A stretch of 64,000 bases of DNA, taken from Mesostigma viride. Lineage: Eukaryota > Streptophyta > Mesostigmatophyceae > Mesostigmatales > Mesostigmataceae. Of this stretch, positions 50,538-61,806 are shown piece by piece; position 1 is the stretch's first letter, and every line of letters begins with the position of its first letter. A program made the position numbers and the translations under genes. The stretch is from assembly GCA_009746045.1 (NCBI GenBank), contig RPFO01000175.1:3472231-3536230 (forward strand), written 5' to 3'. The notes beneath the pieces are model-generated. The model was given only the letters and a program-made list of their open reading frames with translations. It had not been told where the DNA came from and did no database searches.

Positions 50538-51760
50538 AGTACCACCTGCGGCCCACCTGCCGCAAGAACGTGGACGAGCTGGGGCATTTGGACGTCCTGT
50601 GCCACAAGTGCCACGGGCCGCCCCACGGTGACCCCAAGGACTGCAAGCGGCCTCCTTACGGCAAGAAGTGTGAGTCTCCCTCTCATGCTGGCTTGAGTGT
50701 GCCTGCTTCACCTTCTTCTTCTGCATGCCCCACTGTCAGAGCAGTGAGCAGTTCTGGAAAGGTGCTACAGCTGGTTTCAGAAGATTATGTCTCTAAACCA
50801 ACCTTCACATCTATGGTTCCCAAGGTGTGCAGAGTGTCCCCAGCAGAGGATGCTCAGATCAGTTTTCAGGAGCTTGCTTTGCAGTTGCATTTCCTTTATG
50901 GGCATGAAGTGAGTGCAGAGGTGGTGGCAGCAGCAATAGGGGGGGCAGCACTCAGACGTGCATGCCAGGTGGTCAGATCCCACTGCCAGCATTGTCAGTT
51001 CAATGCACCCAAACCCCCTAAGTGGCATGTAGCTACCCCACCTAAGAGCAAGGGCAGGGTGGTAGGAGATGTCTTTCATATCAAAGGACAATCTTACTTG
51101 GCACTTAAAGATGCATGGTCAAGGTACACAACCATTGAACCATTACCTGGAATGGACAAGACACAGTTGCTCAGGGCTCTCTTGATTGCTCAGGCCAGGT
51201 ACTACCCTGTGGAGGCATTGTTACTGGATCAGCAGTTCACATGTCTTGCCAATGAACCAGGGTGTGAGGCTATTGATCTGGCTGGGCTAGAAGATCATGA
51301 GAGGCAAGGCATTATTGAAAGGGCCATCAGGTCCATTAAAACCCTTGTAGCCAAAGAAGATGGCAATCTGCTGGCTGACAGTGGGTCATATGCTGACAGA
51401 GCTCTGTGGTCCACCAGGTTGTGCCAAGTCCTCAACAGGAGGCCACTCATGAAAACCCCACAAGGGGTGGTCATTACACCAGATGGATTGCATGCAGGCA
51501 TTTATCCACCTGAGGTACTAGCCCTATACAACGCACAGCGAGCACAGACAGCTAGCAGGTTAGCTGTCAAGGATGCAAAGCATCCACGTCCCACCTTCAG
51601 AGAAGGGGATCAGGTCCTATTCTACAAGGAGTCGGGACTAGGCAAGGTGGGTACCTGGCATGGGCCAGCCACCATCCTAAAGTTTAACACCACTGGCAGG
51701 ACAGTGTTAGTTAAACACAATGACACGGGAAAATTCACAGGTGTTCACCTCACAGGATGA
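50520..51760 (+). CDS. Copia zinc-finger region and integrase
   Basis: A frame of 408 codons from the ATG at 50534, open upstream. It starts with a Cys/His-rich segment (CTRCGMKYHLRPTC, CHKCHGPPHGDPKDC). The integrase zinc module has H119, H124, C151 and C154 in FLYGHE...SHCQHCQF. The catalytic core has D179 in VVGDVFHIKGQ, D232 in LLLDQQFTC and E262 in QGIIERAIRSIK. The D-to-E spacing is about 29 residues, shorter than the usual 35. The core ends in a GPATILKFNTTGRTVLVKH segment resembling the integrase C-terminal domain. The frame ends at 51760, where the next part overlaps in another frame. Confidence 0.85.
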
Positions 51761-52454
51761 AATTGTATTTTCCAACTGTGTCAGACGTGGCAGAGGAGGA
51801 AGAGCTGTTGGCCGACAGCCCTGTACAGTTGCCTGGCATCCCAGCGTTGCCCAGTGAGTGGTTGTTTGGAACACCCACTGGTGAGTGTGAGAGCCACACC
51901 CACTGTGACACCCAGGTCACCCTTGATGATTGCAGGCAGTCACTGCAGGCTTGGCCCCCTGCAGCAGAGGGTCACATTGGCAAAACAGGTGATCAGCAAC
52001 CTATCACCTCTTCAAGTGTGAACATAGCTCAGCCACTAGCTGCACCTTCCAAACGCAGCCTAGCAGACGCTGTTCGCATTTTACAAGCAGCTCATAGAGC
52101 CAAAGCTCAAACTGCTGCAGGATCAGCTAAGGTGGGGAAGGTTGGGCAGAATGACAATAGCCCATTTATGGTTGCAGTGGACACACAAGCCCAGGTCAGC
52201 ATTATCAGTGCCCTGGCTGTGCCCCATTGCCTTTGGAACCTTCACCCTGGCACCATGTGGCTGATTTCTCAGGGCAGTCATCCCTCAAGGTATTAGGTCA
52301 GGTCATGTTGACTATACTCGGTATCCCCACTCCTTTTCAGGTCTTGGAAGGTTATAAAGGGAATGCTTTATTGGGGGATCCTTTTCTCTGTTACCCTGGT
52401 GTCTCATCTCCAGTGATAGACTATCCATCCAGGACATGGGTGGTGTTGATCTGA
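51757..52454 (+). pseudogene. Copia protease-like domain, located after the integrase
   Basis: In the frame starting 51757, PFMVAVDTQAQVSIISALAV (about 52165-52225) resembles a retropepsin active-site strand (usually DTGA, here DTQA). After a frame change near 52250 the text continues KVLGQVMLTILGIPTPFQVL and GNALLGDPFL, the typical second half ending (normally LLG-D/N-F/W-L). No DTG/DSG motif was found between the zinc region and the integrase, where copia protease usually lies. The Gln in place of Gly suggests loss of activity or an altered enzyme. Confidence 0.65.
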
Positions 52455-53616
52455 ATCATTTCAAAATTTCTCTTGAAAAACTTCTTAACACCAACATTGC
52501 TTCTGTAAAATTTGCTACACCCAAGTATGCCCCAGGGCAAGAACCCTGTGTGGCAGACTTGGTTCACAACCAAAAACTTCATCCCAACTCATTTGGATTG
52601 GGCAAGCATGATGTGGCTAAAATGTCTCCTCTTTCTTATGAACAGATAGAGCAAGACTGTCGCACACACATAGGATTCCTAAAATGGGTGGAGGCCTTTA
52701 ACAAGGCCAGGGAAGAATGGGTAGTGCCAGATCCTCTTAGTCCTTCTCATACTCCACCTGTCACACCTATTGACAAAAAGCCTGCAGGGTGCAAGCACTT
52801 GCGCCTGAAGTTTGTGTGTAAACATAAGCCAGCAGCAGATGGGTCAGTCATTTTCATGCTAGACCTTGTGTGACAGAGTTCAAGGGCACCACTGATCTGA
52901 CAGAGGCAGAGTTGTACACGCCAGGCATTCAGCAAACATCCCTAAAAATCTTGCTGTCTGTCTTTGTGGGTCATCTCAATGATGGGGATGACTATGTATG
53001 TAAGGCTACAGACATTAAAAGGGCTTTCCTGAAAGGCTCACCTGAGATAGCACAACAAGTGTGGCATGGTCAGGTGTATGTAGTCTCCACTCCCAGAGTT
53101 TGGGCAAAACACATCCCTCAGCAGTACCTGAAAGCTAACATAGGTGTTGAAGGGCTGCAATCAGCTCCTCGCATTTTCAGGATGTCAGCTCAGGCTGTGT
53201 TTGAAAAGCTAGGGGCTAGATATGATGACATAGACCCTTGCTTCTTTGTGGTCCCACACCCTCATGGCATTCTCACCTTTGTGTGGCATGGGGATGATCA
53301 GCTGATTGCTGGGCCAAGGCGTGCTGTGGATGATTTTATTCAACAAGTGTCACAGCATTTTGAGATTGGCAAGCAAGTAGAGCTGGGCACCACTGCCATA
53401 AAATTTTGTGGCACAATGTTACAACTCCAGCAGCATCAAAACCAGTGGGTGTGTGCACTTACTCTCCCAATGATTACATGCACAGCTGCTTGGAGGTTTT
53501 GCAAACAAAAATCAAACCTGGAGCCTGTCCTACCATTAGAGGCAAGCTGGGGTGGTTGTGCTCAACGTGTGCACCTCACCTGGCTGTGGTTAGCAGAGTT
53601 GATGATGATGTCTTGA
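52436..53616 (+). pseudogene. Copia reverse transcriptase
   Basis: RVT_2-type reverse transcriptase in two frames with a stop at 52871. The first part contains KHLRLKFVCKHKPAADGSV. The second contains QQTSLKILLSVFVGHLND, KATDIKRAFLKGSPE (first catalytic Asp), and FVWHGDDQLIAGP, the position of the YVDD box, here HGDD. The family normally has Y(V/M)DD. The frame changes again near 53400 into the RNase H part. Confidence 0.85.
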
Positions 53617-54224
53617 TGCAAGTAGGTCACAAAGCCATCACCAAAACTCTCCAGGAAGGCCCTCCCCTTATCTTGCACTCCTTGGATCTCCACAAAACCA
53701 TTCACATCCAAGCTATGATGGATAGTTCCATGGAGTCCAGGCAGATTACCAAGTTGCAGGCAAGGGAGTCAGGCTTGTATTTTGTGCAGAATGATGATGC
53801 ACCCTTGTCTCTCATTTCATGGTACAGCCGGTTGCATAGACGCAAGGCTGTCAGCAGCAATGCTGCTGAGTGCAGGGCAGTGGTGTCAGCAGTGCTTCAT
53901 GCCAGGTACTTGAATCATGTGCTGGTTTGGTTGCAGATGCAAGCAGGCAGCAATGCTGGGGTGGTGGCACACTTGCTCACTGACAGTCAGTCAGTCCTCA
54001 GTTTCCTTGCTAACCCCTATGCTGTGCACACTGATCTTGACTGGGTGGTCCTTAAACAGGAGTCCACCTACTGGGAGTCCACCCGTCACGTGGAGGACAA
54101 ACACAACGCTGCTGATGCACTCACTAAAGTGCCTCAGCAGGCAGCTGACCAATACCAGCTGTTGTACCACTTGATGAACCCCTATGGCAAGCAGGCAACC
54201 CTGCCCCATAGGGGGGACGCCTAG
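53616..54224 (+). CDS. Copia RNase H
   Basis: The frame opens near 53406 and ends TAG at 54224. RNase H blocks: HIQAMMDSSMESRQ (first Asp), LISWYSRLHRRKAVSSNAAE (Glu), HLLTDSQSVLSFLANP (Asp), and VEDKHNAADALTKVP (last Asp), in standard order for copia elements. It ends 966 bases before the 3' LTR. That 3' stretch has no supported gene. Confidence 0.88.
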   Translation: MQVGHKAITKTLQEGPPLILHSLDLHKTIHIQAMMDSSMESRQITKLQARESGLYFVQNDDAPLSLISWYSRLHRRKAVSSNAAECRAVVSAVLHARYLNHVLVWLQMQAGSNAGVVAHLLTDSQSVLSFLANPYAVHTDLDWVVLKQESTYWESTRHVEDKHNAADALTKVPQQAADQYQLLYHLMNPYGKQATLPHRGDA

Positions 54225-55189
54225 CAGGGTCCTGTTCACCAGGGCCGCCTAGGTCACCCAGTACCCCTTGGGCAGGTCCAAGGGGTAGGTTGTGGCTTCC
54301 AGCAAGGGGGGTTGGTTGGAGTCTGTTTTCATACATCTGCGTGCCCTATGCCCAATAAAATCTGTTTTGATTTTCTCAACACCATGGAATTTCGTTATGC
54401 ACACCTTCATAGGTGGGCATGGGATGTATCTCACATTCTTTCTCCACTAGGGCGTATGCCTTGGTGGATTGGCCTTGAGCTCAGTGGCTCAGGTGCCTCC
54501 CATTCAAGTGGAGGGTCAAAGCTCCCTTGACAGGTGGTTACCCAGGACCCCAGTTCACTGTGGTTCTCCTGGGCCACCTGGCCTCACTGTTCAGTGGCAG
54601 TACAGGCATGGGTGCTGTCATGTTGTCTAGTACAACGTGCTCAGCACAGGTCCAGGATGTCATAGTCCTGTCACCTGTCACCAGGATTTCAGACCCCTCT
54701 GTGCAGGGCAGGGGTGGTTGGTCCTTACATGTTGTGCAGGTACAACATGGACAGTGCAGGGTGCAATAAACCTGTCTACTGTCACCACTCAGGTTGCAGG
54801 TAGCCTGAGCTCAGTTGACCCAGCCTGGCTGGGTATTTCTTCTCTGAGTGGGCGATGATGATGGAACAACATGGAACCTCTTAAACGGTTACCTTGGCAT
54901 TTTTTTTACAAGGGCTCTCTTGGCTGGTGATGCACTCCCTGGATAGGCAGACAGGCATAGCTATCTCCCTTGTGAGCTCGCGAGGAGGAGGAACTCCCCG
55001 GGCATGTTGAGCTAAACGTGATGCCATCACAAGTATTGCACGAGTTCTGGGGCCCATCTTTTTCAGTCCAGATGTGGCAGTATGGGTGTCAGTTGCTCAG
55101 CACCTCAGTCAGCTTGGAGTCAGTCTCCTAGCTGGGCAGGGTCAGGCTTGAAGTCGCTAGCCTTCAACCTGAAAGGAAAACATAATGGG
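54225..55189 (+). other. Copia 3' untranslated stretch
   Basis: Non-coding, with short directly repeated words (gtacaacgtg, gtacaacatgg, cacctgtcacc). It ends with the polypurine tract AAAGGAAAACATAATGGG at the LTR. Confidence 0.5.
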
Positions 55190-55646
55190 AGTTAGATGAG
55201 ATGCTTAGGCTGACACACGGATTTCCGGCCTGCGCGCCGCGTATTGCCTACCGCGGCTGAGCGGGACACCTCAGTACTGTACGGTAGGTCGTACGGTCCT
55301 GAGGTGTCATGTGGACCGATGTGCGGTTAGTGCCAGACTGTGCCTAGACTCCAGCTCGACCCGCCAGACCCGGGTTATCCGGTTCTGGACGGGCCGAGTG
55401 TAGTTGATGCTAGTGACGTGGTCGCATGGCATTGCAGTGTACAGTTGTCCACTGGCGAGGTGCTGCAGGTAGCACCGCCATAGGCATATAGGCGTAGCAC
55501 TGGGGAGTGCCGCAGCACCCGAGTTTGCCCAGACGTTCCATTCTGAGGCCTCAGCTTCCATTGCTCTCTCATTGTATTATTGTAATACAATCATCATTCG
55601 CTTTCAGCTTCAGCAGTTGTTCGTCGTCCCTAGTCTCCATCCAACT
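55190..55646 (+). repeat. 3' LTR of copia
   Basis: Same 457-bp sequence as the 5' LTR apart from one visible substitution. Preceded by AAAGGAAAACATAATGGG (polypurine tract) and followed by GGCAT, the second target-site copy. Confidence 0.93.
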
Positions 55647-55651
55647 GGCAT

Positions 55652-56424
55652 CTGAGGCGCATGCTGCACTCCTGTCCCGCCTCAACCCGGCAGGTGGAGG
55701 GGAAGTGCGGCGTGCTCATGCCGAAACTTGAAGCCATCACCGCCCACACCGAGGCCCTGGCCACACAGGTCCCAAAGATAGCGGAGCAGACGGCCAGTCA
55801 GCCACCAAGTCGCATCCCAGCGCCCACCCCGGCAGGATGCTGGCGATCGACCTCCCGCCTCTCTCCTATGCGGACCTGCTGCGGTCAGCGACCGCCTCAA
55901 CCACCGACGCCATTGCCACGAAGCTCCAGGAGCTGGAGGACCACCGCCAGGCCGACCAACGCCGGAGGCCACCGACCGCGCTCGCCGCGATCGATCGAGT
56001 GCTGAGTGGTGCTGCGTCGTTTCCCCCAGAAGCCAGGTGAGACGTCAACCTCCCTTGCCGACGAGCTCAAGGACCAGCTCGACCTTACCCTCATGGGCCT
56101 GGTAGGTGAGGTAGAACTGCGTGGGTGCCACCGCCTTCCCCACTCACGGGACAAGGCGGCTCCCCCACCAGTCCTGCTAACGGCTTCCCCTCCCATGATG
56201 ACAAGCAGCGGTTCCTCTCTAGTCGCAAGAGGTTGCACGACCTCACCTGGACGCTGGACGGCGACCTGACCCCCGCTCAGCAGCAGCAGTGACGCGACCT
56301 GTGGCCGGAATACCTCCGCCACAATTGCAGGACCCCCAGAAGCCCAAGGCCTGTATACTAGGAGGGGCGGGGACCTGATGATCATGCAACCATGCACAAG
56401 ATGTGGACACCCCCTGCGGGCTAG
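55652..56424 (+). pseudogene. LINE ORF1 copy B, 3' part
   Basis: Continues the ORF1 sequence cut by the copia element. Early text (ALATQVPKIAEQ and KLQELEDHRQADQRRR in its frames) is helical and probably coiled coil. The C-terminal half is the same sequence as copy A (11403-11774, opposite strand): LVGEVELRGCHRLPHSRDKA, SRKRLHDLTWTL and so on. A TGA replaces a codon in the QQQ segment near 56290, and small indels break the frame. The stop is near 56422. After the stop it shares about 150 bp of non-coding text with copies A and C. Confidence 0.75.
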
Positions 56425-58444
56425 AATAGCTTGCGTAATAGCCCTAGCTTGTATCCATTGGTAGTCACTGCCGCTATGGCAGCCATGCTCGAGAATGTTT
56501 GCCTAGCTGTGCCCACATACCTAGTCACGTGCACCGCTAACGCACGGTATACCACCAGCCATAGTATAGCCTTATAGCCTAGTTCTTGTACAGTCATGCT
56601 ACGTCCTGGCTAATATGCCCAGTGTAACGTGCCAAGCCAGGCTATCGGCCAGGCACGTGTTAAGAAAGATCGTTCCTATCTATGGGACTATCGTCCCGGG
56701 GTTAATGCCTGCCTGAGAAGGGAAGGGAATCACTATTAAGTTATGGGCTACTCAGTGTTGTGATCACATCGTAGGCCCTGGGGCATTATAATTTACCTTC
56801 TTGAGTTCTTCGCATGTGTTCATACACAAACGGTGATGACAGACATGGATTGTTAATTTCAAGATTCATTTAGAATACGTTGAGGTTAGGTCGAGTGATT
56901 GACAACGTCCGAACCTGTCATTCCACCTCCATCCTCGCTGCATTTATGCCAAGCAGTGCCACTAGGTCGGCATCAGCTAGTGGCTGATTCACTCTTGTGG
57001 CCCACTAAATTCACCCGTCACTAAGTTATTTGACCCGGCCTGAAGTTCATTGTAGTGTGCTGAACTACAGGTCGAGCATAGGGCTGATCCGGCCACTGTC
57101 CATGTCCTTAGCAACAATCGTTGTGCATACTATGCCTCGGACATACATCTATCGATATATCTCACAGTATAATCGCCAGTATTACCTCTAGATATATCAT
57201 TCACCGACACACACATAGCCATGTATGTCCGAAGGTGCTGACTTCGGATCACTCTAGGCAACATTTGACGATAGTAGAGCTACTCTTTTGCTCGTATCTT
57301 TTTATCTATTTATCCTTTTGCCAAACTTCCAAGTGCTCGCTAGGCTCGACCCGAGTCGGCACGCTACACTCCTCCCCCCTTACAGCAGGGGAAGGGAGCC
57401 CACTCCGGCTTCGAGCGATCGAAGGTTTCAGATAGTTTGGCTCATACTCTATCCAGACCCTGGCCTCGTTACCTTAGAACTCCCTAGGCTTCCCTTCTTA
57501 GTCACGCATCAAGCCGGGTATCCGCTGGAGCCCACCCTATTTAGAGATTCGCCGGCGGGCGCACACGATCCGGGCCGGGGGCACGATCGGACGGCGGGCG
57601 CAACGATCCTAGCTAGCCACAGCGATCGATCGGGGGCACGATCCTGGGCACTAGCGATCGGAGGGGGGGCGCGCTTGAATATAGGGACTCTCCCCACGGA
57701 GAGACCTGCCCCGGCAGGATTTGTTTCCTTAGGTCGCCCAAGTGTCCAGCGTGAAGACCTTGGTCCCTAACTATCTATACCGCGGGCCGAAGAACCCAGG
57801 CGGGCATAAGGCCGGCCCTCCTAATCTACCGAGAAGTCCCTTGGGCGGGCCTAGAGCCCTCAGGTGGAACACAGAGCTTTAGGAGCATTCATGAGCTGGT
57901 CCCGCCAGGCCTATATGATTTTAGGCATCCGCCCTGGGTTACACCAGTTTCATGAACATTCCTATGCATACCCGTTCCTGGAGAGCAGCTTATATATCCG
58001 CTCAAGGTGTATAGAGGGTGGATCCCGGGCGAGCCTATCATAGCTGTTGACCGTGCCGGTCCATTAGTGCATGGTGGATTGAAAACATCCATGCATTGTG
58101 ATGTCAGGCGACTATGAGGCAGGTATAGTCCTGGCCGCTGCTGGGATATGTCCGGCCATGCGCCAGATCGACTAGCTTGATCAGTTACTTGACGTATATG
58201 CCGAAATCGTGACGATACGTATCAAGGTTGCTTGGGGTTGTTGACGTCTGAATTGTCGACTGAATCAGGAGAAGCCGTACGTGAACCGGTGGCTGACAGT
58301 GCATGTTGCTAGCGCAGCTCGGTCATATCGGAGAAGAACTGCATATGCATCGGTTGATAGTGCAGTCAGACCAAGCACCGCTGAATTAATTGATGACTTG
58401 ATGTACTACGCGTCGATCCCGTGTTCATGCAGCGACGGGAAAAT
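56425..58444. other. Repeat-derived region without a supported gene
   Basis: The first 200 bases are the LINE 3' flank common to copies A, B and C. Beyond 56660 no copy was recognised elsewhere in the window. The stretch 57280-57780 has an open frame of 160 codons but with repetitive gatcgatcggg-like text and no motif. The T-rich and CACTCCTCCCCCC features near 57350 could belong to an LTR. I see nothing firm. Confidence 0.35.
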
Positions 58445-58870
58445 CAGCGACCAGCGACGCGACGTTACGCACGTGAAAAGCTGCTGTGACGACTCCAAAA
58501 GCCAAGCGAGGTTTGGAAAAGGAGCTTTCCGGCTCCCAGCCCAACCCGCTCGCCATCACGATCGTCCTTGCCCAGCCGTCTGGGCCCGCCAACCCACCGC
58601 CCGCCAACCCATCGCCCATGCAGCGCCTGGCCCGATCGAGCTAAAGAAACCCCATTGCCATGAACACAAATGGTGAAAGTACCTACCAGATTACGAACGC
58701 TTTTCTTTCAGCTTGTATCCATTGGTAGTCACTGCCGCTATTATGGCAGCTCAGCTGCATGCTTAGATTATGTTTGCCTATTGCTGTGCCAACATACATA
58801 CCTAGTCACGTGCACCACTATAAACGCACGGTACACAACCAGCCATATAGCCTTATTAGCTTATGTAATA
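58445..58870 (+). pseudogene. LINE ORF1 copy C, internally deleted
   Basis: 58445-58690 matches the start of copy B's ORF1 (gacgactccaaaagc... ggagctttccggctcccagc), with GTG in place of the ATG. At 58703 it joins directly to the post-ORF1 sequence (gcttgtatccattggtagtc), skipping the rest of ORF1. The junction has ttctttcag just before it, resembling a splice acceptor. It ends at about 58870, where the gypsy-2 protease sequence begins. Confidence 0.72.
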
Positions 58871-58990
58871 ATGAAGGACGTGGAGGCGCCGGTGTCGACC
58901 AAAAACTTCACGTCCATGACCGTTTTCTCTTTCAAATACGGGTCAAGGACGGTGGGGGGAACAAGTAAACCCCCACTGAAAACTGAAACA
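58871..58990 (-). pseudogene. Gypsy-2 aspartic protease start
   Basis: The minus-strand text KEKTVMDVKFLVDTGASTSF carries the retropepsin DTGA motif. The sequence ends a few codons later at the junction with LINE copy C. Confidence 0.78.
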
Positions 58991-60219
58991 AATGCCGCGG
59001 GCCTCCGTGAGACACGCGCGCCGGTTGGGTGGCCGCGTCTGATCCGGAAGCCACGTGATTGACGTCTACCTCTATTCTAATCGACTCCGCGTCTGGGTGA
59101 CTATCTGGTCTATCTACCCTATCATCTACCCCAGGGCCCAACCCCACGGGTAAGGCTACTACTCCCAAGGAGCGGTGGGACGGGAGGCCGCCTCGCCCGA
59201 CCGCCCGCCCTCTTCCCCCCCCTCCTCCTCATCATCAGCCTCCTCCTCATCGTCATCAGTACTCATACCCAGCCAATGCTTGTGTCTGGCCGGAAGAGGA
59301 GGCTTGCCGCCGAGCCTCGATCTCGTTAACCGCGCGCAACACATCCTTGGTAGAGTTGGTCGCGGGCGGTCGCGGCTGCTGGTGCATGCTGGGTCGGGAA
59401 TTGCCTGCCATGCTGCAGGCGAGCCGCCCGCTCGCCCGCGTTGCGGGGCTTGTCCCTGGGGCCGGAGGAGTCGGGGCGACTGCCGAACGCCGGGCCGGAG
59501 AACCTGGGCTCGGTCTCCCCGGCCTTCGCCGCGACCGACGTGCTTGCCCCGGAGTTTGGGGCAGTCGCGCTTGAGGTGTCCCACCTCACTGCACATGAAG
59601 CAGCGGGCCTTGCTGGCGTCGATGGCGTTGATACCCTGGTCGGCATAGCCGTCCTCGAGGCCGTCGATATAGTCATCCTCCTCCTCGCCGGCGAACTCAG
59701 TGGAATACAGCTGATTCACCCGCCGCGGGGGAGCTGGCCTGAAGAAACGACGCACCGAAGGTGCGCGCCCGCAAGTCACCACATCGGCCACCTGCAGAAG
59801 ATACCTCTGGATATTCAGGATGTCCCACTCCTCCCAAGGGACCTCAGCATAGTGCTTCAGTACCTACTGCAGCTCGGGATTGAGGGCCTCAATGAAACGG
59901 ATCTTGTATTCATACCAGGTCATGTCTGTCAGGTAGGCGGCGCTGGACTCAAACTTGGATAGAAACTCGCGGTACGGGGTGGTTCCCTGGCGCAGCTTGC
60001 CGAATGCGAGTCGCTCGTGGATTACAGCATCTGGGGGCACCAGCTTGCGGCGCACCCGGTCCATCAGCTCCTCCACGGTTTGCGGGTACGATTGGGATGC
60101 GATGCTCTCACAATTCAGGATGCTCACCACCGAGGGGTCCATGCAGGTGTTGACGACATGCGGGATGAGATCGCAGGTGGCCAGTTCCCAACTGTGGTGG
60201 TTACACCAGACGGTATACT

Positions 60220-60496
60220 CTGATCAGACACGCCGCAAAGGTGAAAACCTTTGCGTTCAGTGCCGGGCCGCGGAAAACGCGGAAAACGCGATCTGCAAAT
60301 GAATCCGACCGGAATCGAACTGGGGACCTCTCGCACCAATTTTGCTGACTATAGGACGGACGTCTCCGGTTACCATGGCATCGCCAACTTACACCTACAG
60401 TCATGCGCAAAAGTTCTCCTGTCCGGGGAGTGATGCAAGCCTTTCGGATTTGGTACTAGATAAATCACTCGAGATCTGTGTGTAGGAGTACTACAC
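60220..60496 (-). mobile_element. tRNA-related SINE-like insertion in gag
   Basis: A 277-bp insertion flanked by the perfect 10-bp direct repeat ACGGTATACT (60210-60219 and 60497-60506). On the minus strand it contains AGTTCGATTCC (60311-60321), matching the tRNA B box, preceded by tRNA-like text (GATGCCATGGTAACCGG as a degenerate A-box region). The tRNA-like part is about 110 bases from the 5' end, so it may be composite. An inner palindrome cgcaaaggtgaaaacctttg lies near its other end. Confidence 0.75.
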
Positions 60497-61279
60497 ACGG
60501 TATACTGTTGTTGCCACATGCGTCCCCATTCGTCAATCTCCCGCGGTTTCATGTCCGCGTGCAGCTTGGGAACATTCTTGAAGGTATAGGCATCGGTGGG
60601 GCCTTCACCGTATTAGGCTTGGGGCCACCGACCTCACGATATATGCAATGGATCTGAAGGCGGGGGGCTGCGACCATGGGAGAGATCCGGATCTGGCTGG
60701 CGTGCCGTGCGTCCGCCGCACCTGTACAGACGATGGGTGTTCGTACCCCGCGGCGGTCATCCAAAGCCACCCTGCTGAAATTCAGGTTGCTGACGACAGC
60801 AGGCGAGTGGACCATGCTGCTGTCATTCGCCCGTGGGCGCTGCGGTTGGGGGACAGCTAGGTCGCTGGACGGGTGTCTGAGTCTCCTCGTCGTGTGCGGT
60901 AGCGCTTCTGTCATCCCCTAGCTAGCCGGGCCCGTGGCCTATGAGCTCCGAAGGGCTGGCTCTGTGCCGCTGGTTCCTCGTTATCATCCACGGCCACTTC
61001 CAAGTCGCCGAATTCGCCATCTGCCCCAGTGTTCTCCCCGTCATCATCCGAGTTCCACAACACCGTGGGTAACAGGGAAGTACTGCCGAAGGACACTCTA
61101 CGCCTGCCCCGGTGCATTGGGGCCGGCGGAGGTCCCAGGGGGCGACCCCGCCCTGCCCAGGGATGCGATGGTCGCTCCGTGGCTGGCTGCCGATAACGGT
61201 ATAGTGCAGCGTGTCTTCATTCTCGTGCCCGGGCTGCTCAGGGTACCGTGGCAGCAACTGTGACCTCGACTGGGGTTGC

Positions 61280-61673
<394 letters not shown>

Positions 61674-61806
61674 AACCCCCCTGGAGCATCTCCCGGTTGC
61701 GCCCGTCTTCGCCTTGTTCCAATCTGGAGTCTAGATTGTCCTCATCTAATGAGCCTCTAGGGTTCTGGTCGCTGGATCGTGGGGAGCCTTCCGCAGGTCT
61801 CTCCAT

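Larger units (their letters stand above)
47250..55646 (+). mobile_element. Ty1/copia-like element, complete, 8.4 kb
   Basis: Two 457-bp LTRs (47250-47706 and 55190-55646) differ at one position that I could see (gagccctcag versus gaggcctcag). They are flanked by the perfect 5-bp duplication GGCAT. A TGG-starting primer-binding site follows the 5' LTR directly, and a purine-rich AATGGG precedes the 3' LTR directly. The internal order is gag, zinc-finger region, integrase, protease-like domain, reverse transcriptase, RNase H. RT after integrase is copia-type. Frames change at several places despite the near-identical LTRs. The element is inserted in a LINE ORF1. Confidence 0.93.

Noticed and set aside
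57288-57770. 160-codon plus-strand ORF as a gene
   Set aside because: Composition is driven by gatcgatcggg-type repeats, no motif is present, and the flanks look LTR-like.
60301-60385. Functional tRNA gene
   Set aside because: The B box is good, but arms do not pair properly, the A box is degenerate, and the sequence lies within an insertion flanked by a 10-bp duplication.
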